64,000 nucleotides of DNA from CAVQBP01 sp963723205 (GTDB lineage: Bacteria; Bacteroidota; Ignavibacteria; Ignavibacteriales; Ignavibacteriaceae): NCBI GenBank assembly GCA_963723205.1, contig CAVRQC010000025.1:124001-188000 (forward strand). The letters run 5' to 3'. The position numbers and the translations under genes are program-made. Numbering within the stretch: the first letter of the stretch is position 1; each line of letters opens with the position of its first letter. The notes beneath the pieces are model-generated. The model was not told where the DNA came from. It made no database searches and saw only the letters and a list, made by a program, of their open reading frames with translations. Positions 10,308 through 18,543 of the stretch are shown piece by piece.

Positions 10308-10564
10308 TATCACTCCGATATGAAAATTATCTGTTTAACCGACTATTAAACTATCTGAATCCATTATAAACGTAAAAGAATTTTTATCTCACCAAGAAAT
10401 ACTAAGAATCAAAACCAAAAATATTTATTAAAAAGAGTATTAGAATTTATTGTGGAAAGTTGTATAAATACTTTATTTTCAATCCTTTATATAATTAATA
10501 AAACATGATTACGTGAATTAGCGAAATTTTAAAACGAATAAAATGATAATTTTTTCCGGTCATT

Positions 10565-10610
10565 AAAACCTATAGATTTAAGAGTCTTGAGTCTACTACC
10601 TAAATGAAGG
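10565..10610 (-). promoter_or_regulatory. Promoter of the TonB-receptor operon with proximal operator (site A)
   Basis: Operator copy ACTACCTAAATGAAGG at 10595-10610 (plus-strand reading) and, on the minus strand, TAGGTTTT at 10572-10565, five of six fixed bases of the Bacteroidota -7 element TAnnTTTG. The operator centre (10603.5) lies 31.5 bp from the first T of the -7 element, identical to two other promoters here. That places the operator near -43, as for an activator touching RNA polymerase. No good -33 element is present, which fits activator dependence. A second possible -7 (TATTTTTG, 10423-10416) lies closer to the gene. The rest of 10308-10685 is AT-rich and shows nothing else. Confidence 0.5.
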
Positions 10611-10647
10611 TTTTTTTATAATGCACACATTTTCAGCCTAATTTTAT

Positions 10648-10664
10648 ACTACCTAAATAGGGTG
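10648..10664 (-). promoter_or_regulatory. Distal operator copy (site B)
   Basis: ACTACCTAAATAGGGTG at 10648-10664, the same motif and orientation as site A. The centres are 53 bp apart, about five helical turns, so both would face the same side of the DNA. It also overlaps the region just after the stop of the response regulator at 10686. Confidence 0.5.
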
Positions 10665-10685
10665 TTTTTTTTAAAACTAAAAAAA

Positions 10686-11291
10686 TCATTTTATTTCAGC
10701 ACATTTATGCAATTTTTTATAAATATTTTTAAGTGAATAACGAATATCCTCAACACTTATATTGAGAGAGTCTGATATGACCTTAAAACTATTCCCTTCA
10801 ACCAGTTTATTTAAAATATCATTTTCACATTTTGTCAACATCGCCTGCCCGTTTATATTATTACTCTGCTTTTTGTTCTGAAAAAAACCGATAACTTTTC
10901 TGGCAATATCGGAACTCATAGGTACTCCACCGTAATAAGCATCCTGAATTGCCTGGAGTAATTTTTCAGGCGGAGTTCTCTTCACAATATAACCACTGGC
11001 GCCTGCACAAACCCCATCAAAGATAAGGTCATTTTCCTCATACAAGGTTAAAATAATAATAGTCAATTCAGGCAAAGTGGTCTTAATTTTTTTAATTGCC
11101 TTTATTACCTGGAATCCTGAAAACCCTATATCAATCAATAAAACATTAACAGCTACTCTATCAATATTTTTGAACAGTAGTTCATAATTCGGATACACTT
11201 CTTCGCAATAATATCCTTCAGTTTCATTTATTAATATTTTTAATCCTTCGCGGATAGTATCATTATCCTCAATAACAACTACATTAATCAT
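10686..11291 (-). CDS. Degenerate NarL/FixJ-type response regulator paralogue
   Basis: 201 residues. The receiver keeps the acidic pocket (IEDND), the phospho-acceptor Asp in LLIDIG and the Lys in YIVKRTPP. Relative to the neighbour at 11511-12149, of which it is a clear duplicate (shared EGLKILI, LPELTI, GASGY, PMSS.IARKVI.FFQNKK), it lacks three residues in the loop after the phospho-acceptor. The DNA-binding domain has lost the LTPRE signature (LTKCE) and the TVRFH recognition helix is replaced (DIRYS). The protein stops at KLHKCAEIK, without the last helix of the HTH domain. DNA binding is therefore doubtful; it may compete for phosphate or dimerise with the intact paralogue. It has its own promoter with two operator copies. 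Confidence 0.8.
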   Translation of the reverse strand: MINVVVIEDNDTIREGLKILINETEGYYCEEVYPNYELLFKNIDRVAVNVLLIDIGFSGFQVIKAIKKIKTTLPELTIIILTLYEENDLIFDGVCAGASGYIVKRTPPEKLLQAIQDAYYGGVPMSSDIARKVIGFFQNKKQSNNINGQAMLTKCENDILNKLVEGNSFKVISDSLNISVEDIRYSLKNIYKKLHKCAEIK

Positions 11292-11357
11292 GTGAACTAT
11301 AAGGAATTGTAATTAAAAATTACCTTCTATTAATTAGCACAAATTTTAATTCTGCTG

Positions 11358-11404
11358 GAAATCTATAATTATTGGACGAAGCAATCTACTACACAAATGG
11401 GGGT
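11358..11404 (-). promoter_or_regulatory. Promoter of the degenerate regulator with proximal operator (site C)
   Basis: Operator copy ACTACACAAATGGGGGT at 11388-11404 and minus-strand TAGATTTC at 11365-11358 (five of six fixed bases of TAnnTTTG). The centre-to-element distance is again exactly 31.5 bp. The start codon of the regulator lies 67 bp downstream. Confidence 0.5.
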
Positions 11405-11428
11405 ATTTTGGAAGAAAGTACAAAAATT

Positions 11429-11446
11429 ACTACTCTAAATGGAGGG
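11429..11446 (-). promoter_or_regulatory. Distal operator copy (site D)
   Basis: ACTACTCTAAATGGAGGG at 11429-11446, with one extra base in the left arm compared with the other copies. Its AAAT core is centred 42 bp (four helical turns) from site C. Confidence 0.42.
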
Positions 11447-11510
11447 ACAAAAAATATATTATGAATGAATTGAGCAACACCTAATAACTGAGGATTTAAA
11501 TACAGATAAA

Positions 11511-12149
11511 TTAAATCAATCCTTCTTTAATCGCTTTTGCTACAGCTTCGGATTGGGAATGAACATGCAATTTCCTGTAAATATTTCTAAAGTGAAACCT
11601 GACTGTTTCTATACTAATAAAAAGTGAATCGGCGATTGCTTTAAAATTATGCCCTTCCACTAAACCGCTTAAAATTTCTTTTTCGCGCGGGGTCAAAACA
11701 TAATCATTCTTGTGCGGAGATGAAGTTTTTTTATTCTGAAAAAATTCTATCACCTTTCTTGCTATCTGCGAGCTCATTGGAGCACCTCCTTCATATGCCT
11801 CCCTGATAGCTTCAAGAAGTTTTGAAGGCGGTGTCTTTTTTACCAGATAGCCGCTTGCACCCGAACATAATGCATCAAAAATCCGGTCATTCTCTTCATA
11901 TATGGTTAGAACCAGAATAGTCAACTCGGGTAAAATTGCTTTTACCTGCTTAATACCATCCACTCCATCAATACCCGGGAGACCCAAATCCATTAGTAAT
12001 ACATCAGGATTAACCTTTTCAATATTTTTTAACATCCTTTCACATTCAGAATAAGCACCAATACATGAATATCCTTCAGTTCCGTCAATTAATATTTTTA
12101 ATCCTTCTCTAATTGCATTATTATCTTCTACTACTGCTACTCTAATCAT
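11511..12149 (-). CDS. NarL/FixJ-type response regulator of the starch locus
   Basis: 212 residues. Receiver domain 1-120 with acidic pair (VEDN), phospho-acceptor Asp54 in LLMDLGLPG and conserved Lys in YLVKKTPP. LuxR-type helix-turn-helix at about 148-212 (LTPREKEILSGLVEG ... IADSLFISIETVRFHFRNIYRKLHVHSQSEAVAKA), complete. It lies 63 bp after the Reg_prop sensor kinase and is its obvious partner; HisKA_3 kinases normally pair with this class. It is the best candidate to bind the motif found in the three promoters of this locus, by location and domain type only. Confidence 0.9.
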   Translation of the reverse strand: MIRVAVVEDNNAIREGLKILIDGTEGYSCIGAYSECERMLKNIEKVNPDVLLMDLGLPGIDGVDGIKQVKAILPELTILVLTIYEENDRIFDALCSGASGYLVKKTPPSKLLEAIREAYEGGAPMSSQIARKVIEFFQNKKTSSPHKNDYVLTPREKEILSGLVEGHNFKAIADSLFISIETVRFHFRNIYRKLHVHSQSEAVAKAIKEGLI

Positions 12150-12212
12150 TTTATTTCTCCAGATACCTAAATAATTCTATACGGCAAATTGATAACTATT
12201 ATAATGTAAAAT

Positions 12213-15200
12213 TTACGAAATATTTCCTTGGAATTGAATAATTGTTCCTTCACCTATTTTAGAATTAATATTTAAACGACCCCCGATTTTCTTAGCTCTG
12301 TTCTGCATGTTCCCCAATCCATTGCCGTCTTTTATATCATCTATACGAAATCCTTTGCCGTTATCTTTCAATGTCATTTCAAGTATCCGGCCTCTTACCG
12401 AAGCATCAAGATTTATCTCAGTACAGCTGCTGTGAGTAATACAATTGTTAATAGCTTCCTTAAAAATAAGATAAAGATTCTGGCGGTGTTCCATTGAAAG
12501 AGATACTTTCTGAAGAGAAATAATATTTTCGGATCTAAAGGATATATTTGTATAAGAAGATAATTCCGAATACGTATCACGAAGTCTTAGAATTAGATCA
12601 TATAAAGAATCCCTTTTAGGATTAACCAACCATACGATATCACTCATATTATCTACAAGACTCCTGGCATTTGTGCTTATTGCTTTCAGACTTTTTGTAA
12701 CATCTTTTTCTTCAGTTTTAATTTTTTTAGATATAACTTCACTTAAAATAGAAATCTCTGTTAGACTTGAGCCAATGTTATCGTGCAGATCAGCTGCTAA
12801 TTTGGCTCTGAACCGGCCTATTTCAATTAAATTTTTAATTCTGAAATAAATAAATAAACCAATAATACCAACAACAGTTATTGAAGCTAATGTAATAAAC
12901 CACCATGTTCTCCATAAAGGAGGTAAAATTCTAATAGTTAACTGAACTCCTTTTTCATTCCATACTCCATCATTATTTGAACCTTTCACTTTAAATACAT
13001 ATTTACCAGGATCTAAATTAGTATAGGTGATATATCTTCTGTTGCCTGAGTATATCCAGTTTTTATCAAATCCTTCCATCATATATGCATAACGGTTCTT
13101 ATATGGAGACACATAATCAAGAGCAGAAAACTCAAATGAGAAAACATTCTGGCTGTAGGATAATTCAATTTCTTTTGTTTCAGTTATTGATTTTTTTAAC
13201 GGCGATTTTTTTTTATTTATTTCTACAGGTTTGTTAAAAATTTGAAAGCTAGTTATTACTATTGGCGGTACATGTTTATTTCTTCTCAGCTCTTCAGGAT
13301 AAAAATCATTCAAACCTTTTGTGCCGCCAAAAAACAATTCTTTGTTTTTGCTCTTGAAACTGGCACCCCAAAAAAACTGATTCCCCTGCAAACCATCATT
13401 TGCATCATAATTTCTAATGTTATTTGATCTTGTATTTATGGATGATAATCCGTTGTCTGTACTCACCCATATATTACCATTATTATCTCCTTGAATTGCA
13501 TAAATAACATTACTTGGAAGACCATCTTTTATAGTATAGTGAATAAAATGAGGTTCACTTTCATTTTGCTGTTCAGACGAAAGCATATTTAATCCGCCAC
13601 CATATGTTCCAAACCATAAATTCCCATCCTGATCTTCATAAGCAGAAATTACCCTATCATCACTTAACCCTAGATTGTTTTGAGTATTCCTGTAATGAAT
13701 AAATTTTACAGATGAAGGATTATTTAATACATTATTTAATTGTGCAGATGTTAGTTTATTTAATCCATTCCAGGTACCGATCCAAAGATTCCCGCTTCTA
13801 TCTTCTATTATGCATGATTGTACCTGGTCTTCACTAATACTATTAGGATTATTCGGATTGTTTTTAAAAATAATAAAGTTATCATTTTCCCGATTATAAA
13901 GATTTAAACCTATTCCTGTACCGATCCAAAGTCTTTTGCCCGAGTCTTCAAAAATTGACTGAATTAAATTATTGCTTAAACTATTCGGAACAGCTGATTC
14001 ATTTTTATAATGTTTGAATTTCAGATTTCCAGATGTTTTACTTAGAGGCAAAATAGATTTGTTTAATCCGCCCCGCCATGTTCCTATCCACAGAAAGCCA
14101 TAACTATCCTTAAAAATTGCCGAGACAGAATTATCACTAAGGCTGTATCTGTCAGCAGGATCATTTTTATAGTGAATAAACTTGCTGCTCGAAGGTTCAA
14201 GCTTATTCAAGCCGCCTCCTAATGTTCCCACCCAAAGATTCCCGTTATCATCTATGTAAATGGATCTTATAGTACCATAACTTAAGCTTGATGGATTAAA
14301 AGAATCATGTGCATAATACTTAAATTTTACTCTTTCTTTATCGAATTTTACTATTCCGTCTTCTGCTGTTCCAATCCAAATCAAATCAGAATTATCTTCA
14401 TACAAAGAAAGAACATTATTCCCGTTTAGAATATTTGTATTATATGGTTTGATATTAACGGCAGAATGATTTTCAGAATTATCAATTTGAAATAATCCGC
14501 TCCCGGTAGCAATCCACAACAATCCATTTTTATCCTCCAATAAAGAATTAATTCTATTTATATTTGAACCATATGGACCCGGTGTCCCCATTAAATATCT
14601 TTTGAATGTTTTATTCTTTTTATCAAACTTAATCAGGCAATTCAATGTACCCACCCATAAATACCCGGATTTATCCTCACAAATAGAAAATACTACATTG
14701 TTCGTCGACTTATCATCATTCTTTGAATTTAAAAAATAGTTAGTAAATTTATTTGTCTTTTTATTAAATTCACTCAGCCCATCATTATTCCCGAACCAAA
14801 GTTCTCCCGAACTATCTTCAAAAATAGAGAGCACAACATTACTACTTAAGCTGTTCGGATTCTCCGGAATGTTTTTATAATGAATAAATATATTTCTCAA
14901 TCTGTCAAACTTATCCAAACCACCTTCGGTACCAACCCACAGGTTACCTTCCGTATCTTCATATATTGCTCTTACATTATTATGAACAAGTGTCTCGGGA
15001 TTTCCAGGAATATTTTTATATGTAATAAATTGTTCAGTTGAGCGATTAAATCTGCAAAGTCCTTTGTTGTTAGTACCAACCCACAACGTACCGCTCCTGT
15101 CTTCATAAATCGTCCAGATAAAATTATCGGGGATTGAATTTTTTTCCTGCGGATTGTTCTTATATACTTTGAAGTTGTAGCCATCATATTTATTTAAACC

Positions 15201-15428
15201 ATCTTCAGTAGCAAGCCAAATAAATCCTTCTTTATCCTGGATTATTGAATGAACAGTATTTTGAGAAAGGCCATCTTCGCTTAATATGTGGACATAATTT
15301 ATCCTATCGGCTTGTCCGAGAGACGATTCTTCTGGAAATAAAATAGCTGGAGAGAAAACAATAATAATTAATGAAATTAGTATTAGTTTTTTTGACTTTA
15401 GACAAAGTACCTTATGGAAAAAATTCAT
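12213..15428 (-). CDS. Reg_prop double-propeller sensor histidine kinase (HisKA_3)
   Basis: 1071 residues from ATG 15426-15428; a GTG 33 bp upstream is possible but would bury the signal anchor. Fourteen Reg_prop repeats of the form GxLWxGTxxGLxKFD can be counted, matching two seven-bladed propellers in the periplasm. They are followed by a Y_Y_Y domain (FSFEFSALDY ... YMMEGFD), one membrane helix (WWFITLASITVVGIIGLFIYF), a HisKA_3 phosphotransfer helix with His near residue 882 (LAADLHDNIGSS) and a HATPase domain (KEAINNCITHS, DNGKGF, GNGLGNMQNRA). Unlike the hybrid two-component systems of Bacteroides it has no receiver or AraC domain and must act through the separate regulator downstream. 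Likely senses a starch breakdown product. Confidence 0.9.
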   Translation of the reverse strand: MNFFHKVLCLKSKKLILISLIIIVFSPAILFPEESSLGQADRINYVHILSEDGLSQNTVHSIIQDKEGFIWLATEDGLNKYDGYNFKVYKNNPQEKNSIPDNFIWTIYEDRSGTLWVGTNNKGLCRFNRSTEQFITYKNIPGNPETLVHNNVRAIYEDTEGNLWVGTEGGLDKFDRLRNIFIHYKNIPENPNSLSSNVVLSIFEDSSGELWFGNNDGLSEFNKKTNKFTNYFLNSKNDDKSTNNVVFSICEDKSGYLWVGTLNCLIKFDKKNKTFKRYLMGTPGPYGSNINRINSLLEDKNGLLWIATGSGLFQIDNSENHSAVNIKPYNTNILNGNNVLSLYEDNSDLIWIGTAEDGIVKFDKERVKFKYYAHDSFNPSSLSYGTIRSIYIDDNGNLWVGTLGGGLNKLEPSSSKFIHYKNDPADRYSLSDNSVSAIFKDSYGFLWIGTWRGGLNKSILPLSKTSGNLKFKHYKNESAVPNSLSNNLIQSIFEDSGKRLWIGTGIGLNLYNRENDNFIIFKNNPNNPNSISEDQVQSCIIEDRSGNLWIGTWNGLNKLTSAQLNNVLNNPSSVKFIHYRNTQNNLGLSDDRVISAYEDQDGNLWFGTYGGGLNMLSSEQQNESEPHFIHYTIKDGLPSNVIYAIQGDNNGNIWVSTDNGLSSINTRSNNIRNYDANDGLQGNQFFWGASFKSKNKELFFGGTKGLNDFYPEELRRNKHVPPIVITSFQIFNKPVEINKKKSPLKKSITETKEIELSYSQNVFSFEFSALDYVSPYKNRYAYMMEGFDKNWIYSGNRRYITYTNLDPGKYVFKVKGSNNDGVWNEKGVQLTIRILPPLWRTWWFITLASITVVGIIGLFIYFRIKNLIEIGRFRAKLAADLHDNIGSSLTEISILSEVISKKIKTEEKDVTKSLKAISTNARSLVDNMSDIVWLVNPKRDSLYDLILRLRDTYSELSSYTNISFRSENIISLQKVSLSMEHRQNLYLIFKEAINNCITHSSCTEINLDASVRGRILEMTLKDNGKGFRIDDIKDGNGLGNMQNRAKKIGGRLNINSKIGEGTIIQFQGNIS

Positions 15429-15553
15429 AATAGTAAAATTGTTTATACAATAACTTATCACTTTTCAGCAAATAAATAAACACGAAAATAGTCCTGAGAC
15501 AAAAATCAGGAACGTTAAGTATAATTTCTTGCTATAAAATTTATTTTCAATTT

Positions 15554-18466
15554 TTATTTCAAAAAAACCATTTTTTTTGTAGAAACAAAATTATTCACTT
15601 TCAATTGATAAAAATATACACCGCTCGCGAGATTTGAATTGTTAAACCGGATTTTATAAGTCCCCGAACTTTGAAATTTATCTACAAGTGTTTTTACTTC
15701 TCTACCCAAGATATCATAAACTTTTAATGTAACAATTCCTCCTTTCATAACCTGGTACTCAATTGTTGTAGAGGGATTGAAAGGATTCGGATAATTCTGT
15801 TCCAGTTTATATGATTTGATTGAACCGGCATTATTGTATTTTACATCGGTAGGAACTGTCAAATCGGGTGTCGGTAGTTTTACTGTTGTAAAAACGTGAT
15901 ATTCTCCGGGTTCAAGTGTTATAAATGTATTGCGGTCAGTTATATTGATGCTATCGCCGGATAAATAATCATACCATTTGCCAGTTTGTTGAAAACCTGG
16001 ATTCATATTAGCCTGATAAACTCCAAAATTTCCAACAATGTCAACTTTCATTGAAGAATCTGCTAATTGAATAAGCTTAAGGGAATCTGCAACAATTGTT
16101 GTTGCCAAGGTTTGAAAAACCGGATAATTCTTTTTTAAGTTAATTAAAGCTGCCATCGTTTTATATAATCGTAATCTGTCAGGATTATTTAGATAATCCC
16201 ATCTGATTGGTTTTTCTCCTGTTCTCCCGTTATAATCAATTGAATAATCATAACCCATTTCCCCAAACTGCCAGATCATTTTAGGTCCCGGAATTGTAAA
16301 AAGGAATGCCGAAGCTTCAGCAACTCTTTTTAATCCTGTATTAATATCTTTAATATTATAATTTATCCCATGGTTTCCATAAGTTTCATTTTTATACATT
16401 AGTCTTTCTTCATCATGACTTTCCATATATGAAACCAATCCCGGTTTTGACCATCCCCGGTTAATATAATAACCATTAAATAAATTCCAGCTTTTATCAT
16501 CTCCGGAAGGACCATATCTGTACCCCATAGTTGCCTGACTGTAGTTGTAATTCATGTTTCCCCAGAGTAAAAAACCGAAATTTGACAAAGCTATTTCTTC
16601 AGTATTAGCAGCAAAATGTTCCAATATTAATATTGATGATGAGTCAATTTGCCATATTTTATTACCGATTCTTTCAAGGATATTTATTCTCGATTGATCA
16701 TACTGATTCCATAAGCCGACATTTCCAAGCGTATTTTTTTGTGTAAATCCTTTGGAAAGATCAAACCTGTATCCATCGATGTGGTATTCATTAATCCAGT
16801 AGCTTGCTACTCTATCTACATAATATTTGGTTTCGAGGCTTTCATGATTAAAATCGTTTCCAACATTATAATCATGTTTTGGGATCGGATTTAGCCAGGG
16901 ATTATTGGCAGCCGGACGATTATTAACCGGATCCCAATACAATCTTGCAAGCGGAGATGATCCCATTACATGATTGAGTACTATATCAAAAATTACTGCA
17001 ATACCCATTGAATGTGCTTTATCTATTAAAGATTTCAAAACATCAGGGGTACCGTAATATTTATCAAGAGCCAAATGAAAATCGGGATTATACCCCCAGC
17101 TAATATTCCCTTCAAACTCCATAACCGGCATAAGTTCAATAGCATTTATTCCCAAACGCTTTAAATAATCCAAAGTATCTTCAACAGTTTTATACCAGTG
17201 AGTAGAAACAAAATCTCTTACAAGCAATTCATAAATAACAAGATTGGTTATTTTAGGTTTTTTGAAATTTGTAACCTTCCAGTTATACTGCGGCTGATCA
17301 GTCTGTAGTACAGAAACAATTTCCGAGGATTTTCCTAAAGGATATGCTTTTAAATTAGGATACACAGTATCTGAAATATAGGGATCATTTGACGGATCTA
17401 ATATTTTATGACAAAAGGGATCTGCTATTCTTAAATTTCCATCAACTAGGTATTGAAAAGCATATTCTTTTCCAGGAGTTAAATTATCAATTGTTATCCA
17501 CCAAACAACACTATCTGCTTTTACAGAATCTTTTTTCATCAGGTAAACAGAATCGACTTTCCAGTCATTAAAATCACCAATTGCATATACAAAACTTTTG
17601 TAAGGCGCATATAATGCAAGTGTTACAGAAGTTGAAGAATTGTAATTTATCCCAAGCTGATTATCTGCAGGCAACTGCTCCCAGGCAGGTGTTGGATTAA
17701 TCATTATATCAAATACACTTGTATCTGCTGTTCCGGCTGAATCAATTCCGATTGCAGATATTTTATTCAAATTTTCCTGATATGAAGAAGCAACAAAAGT
17801 ATATCTCAATGAATCAGCACTTGTTTGAAGTATTTGTGTATCATTTATAAAAAGGGTTAAGGTGGATATTTTTACTCCTAATCCAACAGCAGATGCTTTA
17901 ATACTCACTGAATCATTCGGTTTAATGAAGTACGGTGATCTCAAAGGATCACCAAATAAATTAGAAACATTCGGTTCATCAAACTTAACAGTTAATCCTT
18001 GTTCATAAAGTGGAATAAATATATCGGCTCCGCCAACATCACGTCCGGTTTTGCTTCCGTCGGCATTCCGGAAAACAAAAGCCAGTTTCTGAATATGCTC
18101 ACTTGAAGGTATTGAATTTGGCCAGTCAGGTGAGTGGTTATTTGCATAATAAATTCTAGGCTTGCCAATTACAAGATGATAATGGTCAGTGCTGTCTCTT
18201 GTTAATTTAATATCAGGATAATTTGTAGCCCAAGGTGCCATAACATATTTCCAATCATGACTATCTTTACTTAGATTAGTTATCACACCTGTATGCGCAT
18301 ACACATCACCTGTAAAACCCTTTAATCCGGCATCACCTTTTGTTGCATCAAAGTAGACAACAATCGAATCGTTCTCAGTAGGAAATTGCGGTGAAGTAGT
18401 TATCACCTGTGAAAAAGAGAATTGAGCTGTCAGAATGAATAATAAAAATAGTAATCTAGTTTTCAT
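15554..18466 (-). CDS. T9SS-sorted extracellular GH13 alpha-amylase family enzyme
   Basis: 970 residues. Signal peptide 1-20. N-terminal beta domains include an E-set region (about 165-260) and a CBM48-like module at about 270-370 (YAIGDFNDW). GH13 catalytic barrel at about 395-800 with all four conserved regions: DIVLNH (about 490), YRFDLSKG with the nucleophile Asp (about 567), LILEHFA with the acid/base Glu (about 615) and ESHDEER (about 684). A small C-terminal beta domain precedes a type A T9SS sorting domain from about 885 (NYPNPFNPSTTIEY, KVYDILGREVKT, ASGVYFYQL). The enzyme should cut alpha-1,4-glucans outside the cell. It lies 77 bp after the sugar transporter gene and 92 bp before the sensor coding region, in one apparent operon. 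Confidence 0.92.
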   Translation of the reverse strand: MKTRLLFLLFILTAQFSFSQVITTSPQFPTENDSIVVYFDATKGDAGLKGFTGDVYAHTGVITNLSKDSHDWKYVMAPWATNYPDIKLTRDSTDHYHLVIGKPRIYYANNHSPDWPNSIPSSEHIQKLAFVFRNADGSKTGRDVGGADIFIPLYEQGLTVKFDEPNVSNLFGDPLRSPYFIKPNDSVSIKASAVGLGVKISTLTLFINDTQILQTSADSLRYTFVASSYQENLNKISAIGIDSAGTADTSVFDIMINPTPAWEQLPADNQLGINYNSSTSVTLALYAPYKSFVYAIGDFNDWKVDSVYLMKKDSVKADSVVWWITIDNLTPGKEYAFQYLVDGNLRIADPFCHKILDPSNDPYISDTVYPNLKAYPLGKSSEIVSVLQTDQPQYNWKVTNFKKPKITNLVIYELLVRDFVSTHWYKTVEDTLDYLKRLGINAIELMPVMEFEGNISWGYNPDFHLALDKYYGTPDVLKSLIDKAHSMGIAVIFDIVLNHVMGSSPLARLYWDPVNNRPAANNPWLNPIPKHDYNVGNDFNHESLETKYYVDRVASYWINEYHIDGYRFDLSKGFTQKNTLGNVGLWNQYDQSRINILERIGNKIWQIDSSSILILEHFAANTEEIALSNFGFLLWGNMNYNYSQATMGYRYGPSGDDKSWNLFNGYYINRGWSKPGLVSYMESHDEERLMYKNETYGNHGINYNIKDINTGLKRVAEASAFLFTIPGPKMIWQFGEMGYDYSIDYNGRTGEKPIRWDYLNNPDRLRLYKTMAALINLKKNYPVFQTLATTIVADSLKLIQLADSSMKVDIVGNFGVYQANMNPGFQQTGKWYDYLSGDSINITDRNTFITLEPGEYHVFTTVKLPTPDLTVPTDVKYNNAGSIKSYKLEQNYPNPFNPSTTIEYQVMKGGIVTLKVYDILGREVKTLVDKFQSSGTYKIRFNNSNLASGVYFYQLKVNNFVSTKKMVFLK

Positions 18467-18485
18467 GAAATAAAACTTCCTTTAA

Positions 18486-18506
18486 ATCAAAGCTCAAAAG
18501 TTAAAA
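18486..18506. repeat. Heptanucleotide tandem repeat (3 units)
   Basis: Three adjacent 7-mers ATCAAAG, CTCAAAA, GTTAAAA in the gap between the GH13 amylase and the transporter gene. The same degenerate heptamer (NTYAAAA) recurs in tandem at 24206-24240 and 41122-41149. Confidence 0.45.
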
Positions 18507-18543
18507 TGAAATTCATTTTTTTAACTTTTCAAAAACTTAATTT

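Noticed and set aside
12161..12180. Possible sixth operator copy (ATACCTAAATAATT) between the sensor and regulator genes
   Set aside because: Only the left arm matches. The expected -7 element position falls inside the regulator coding region and shows no TAnnTTTG.
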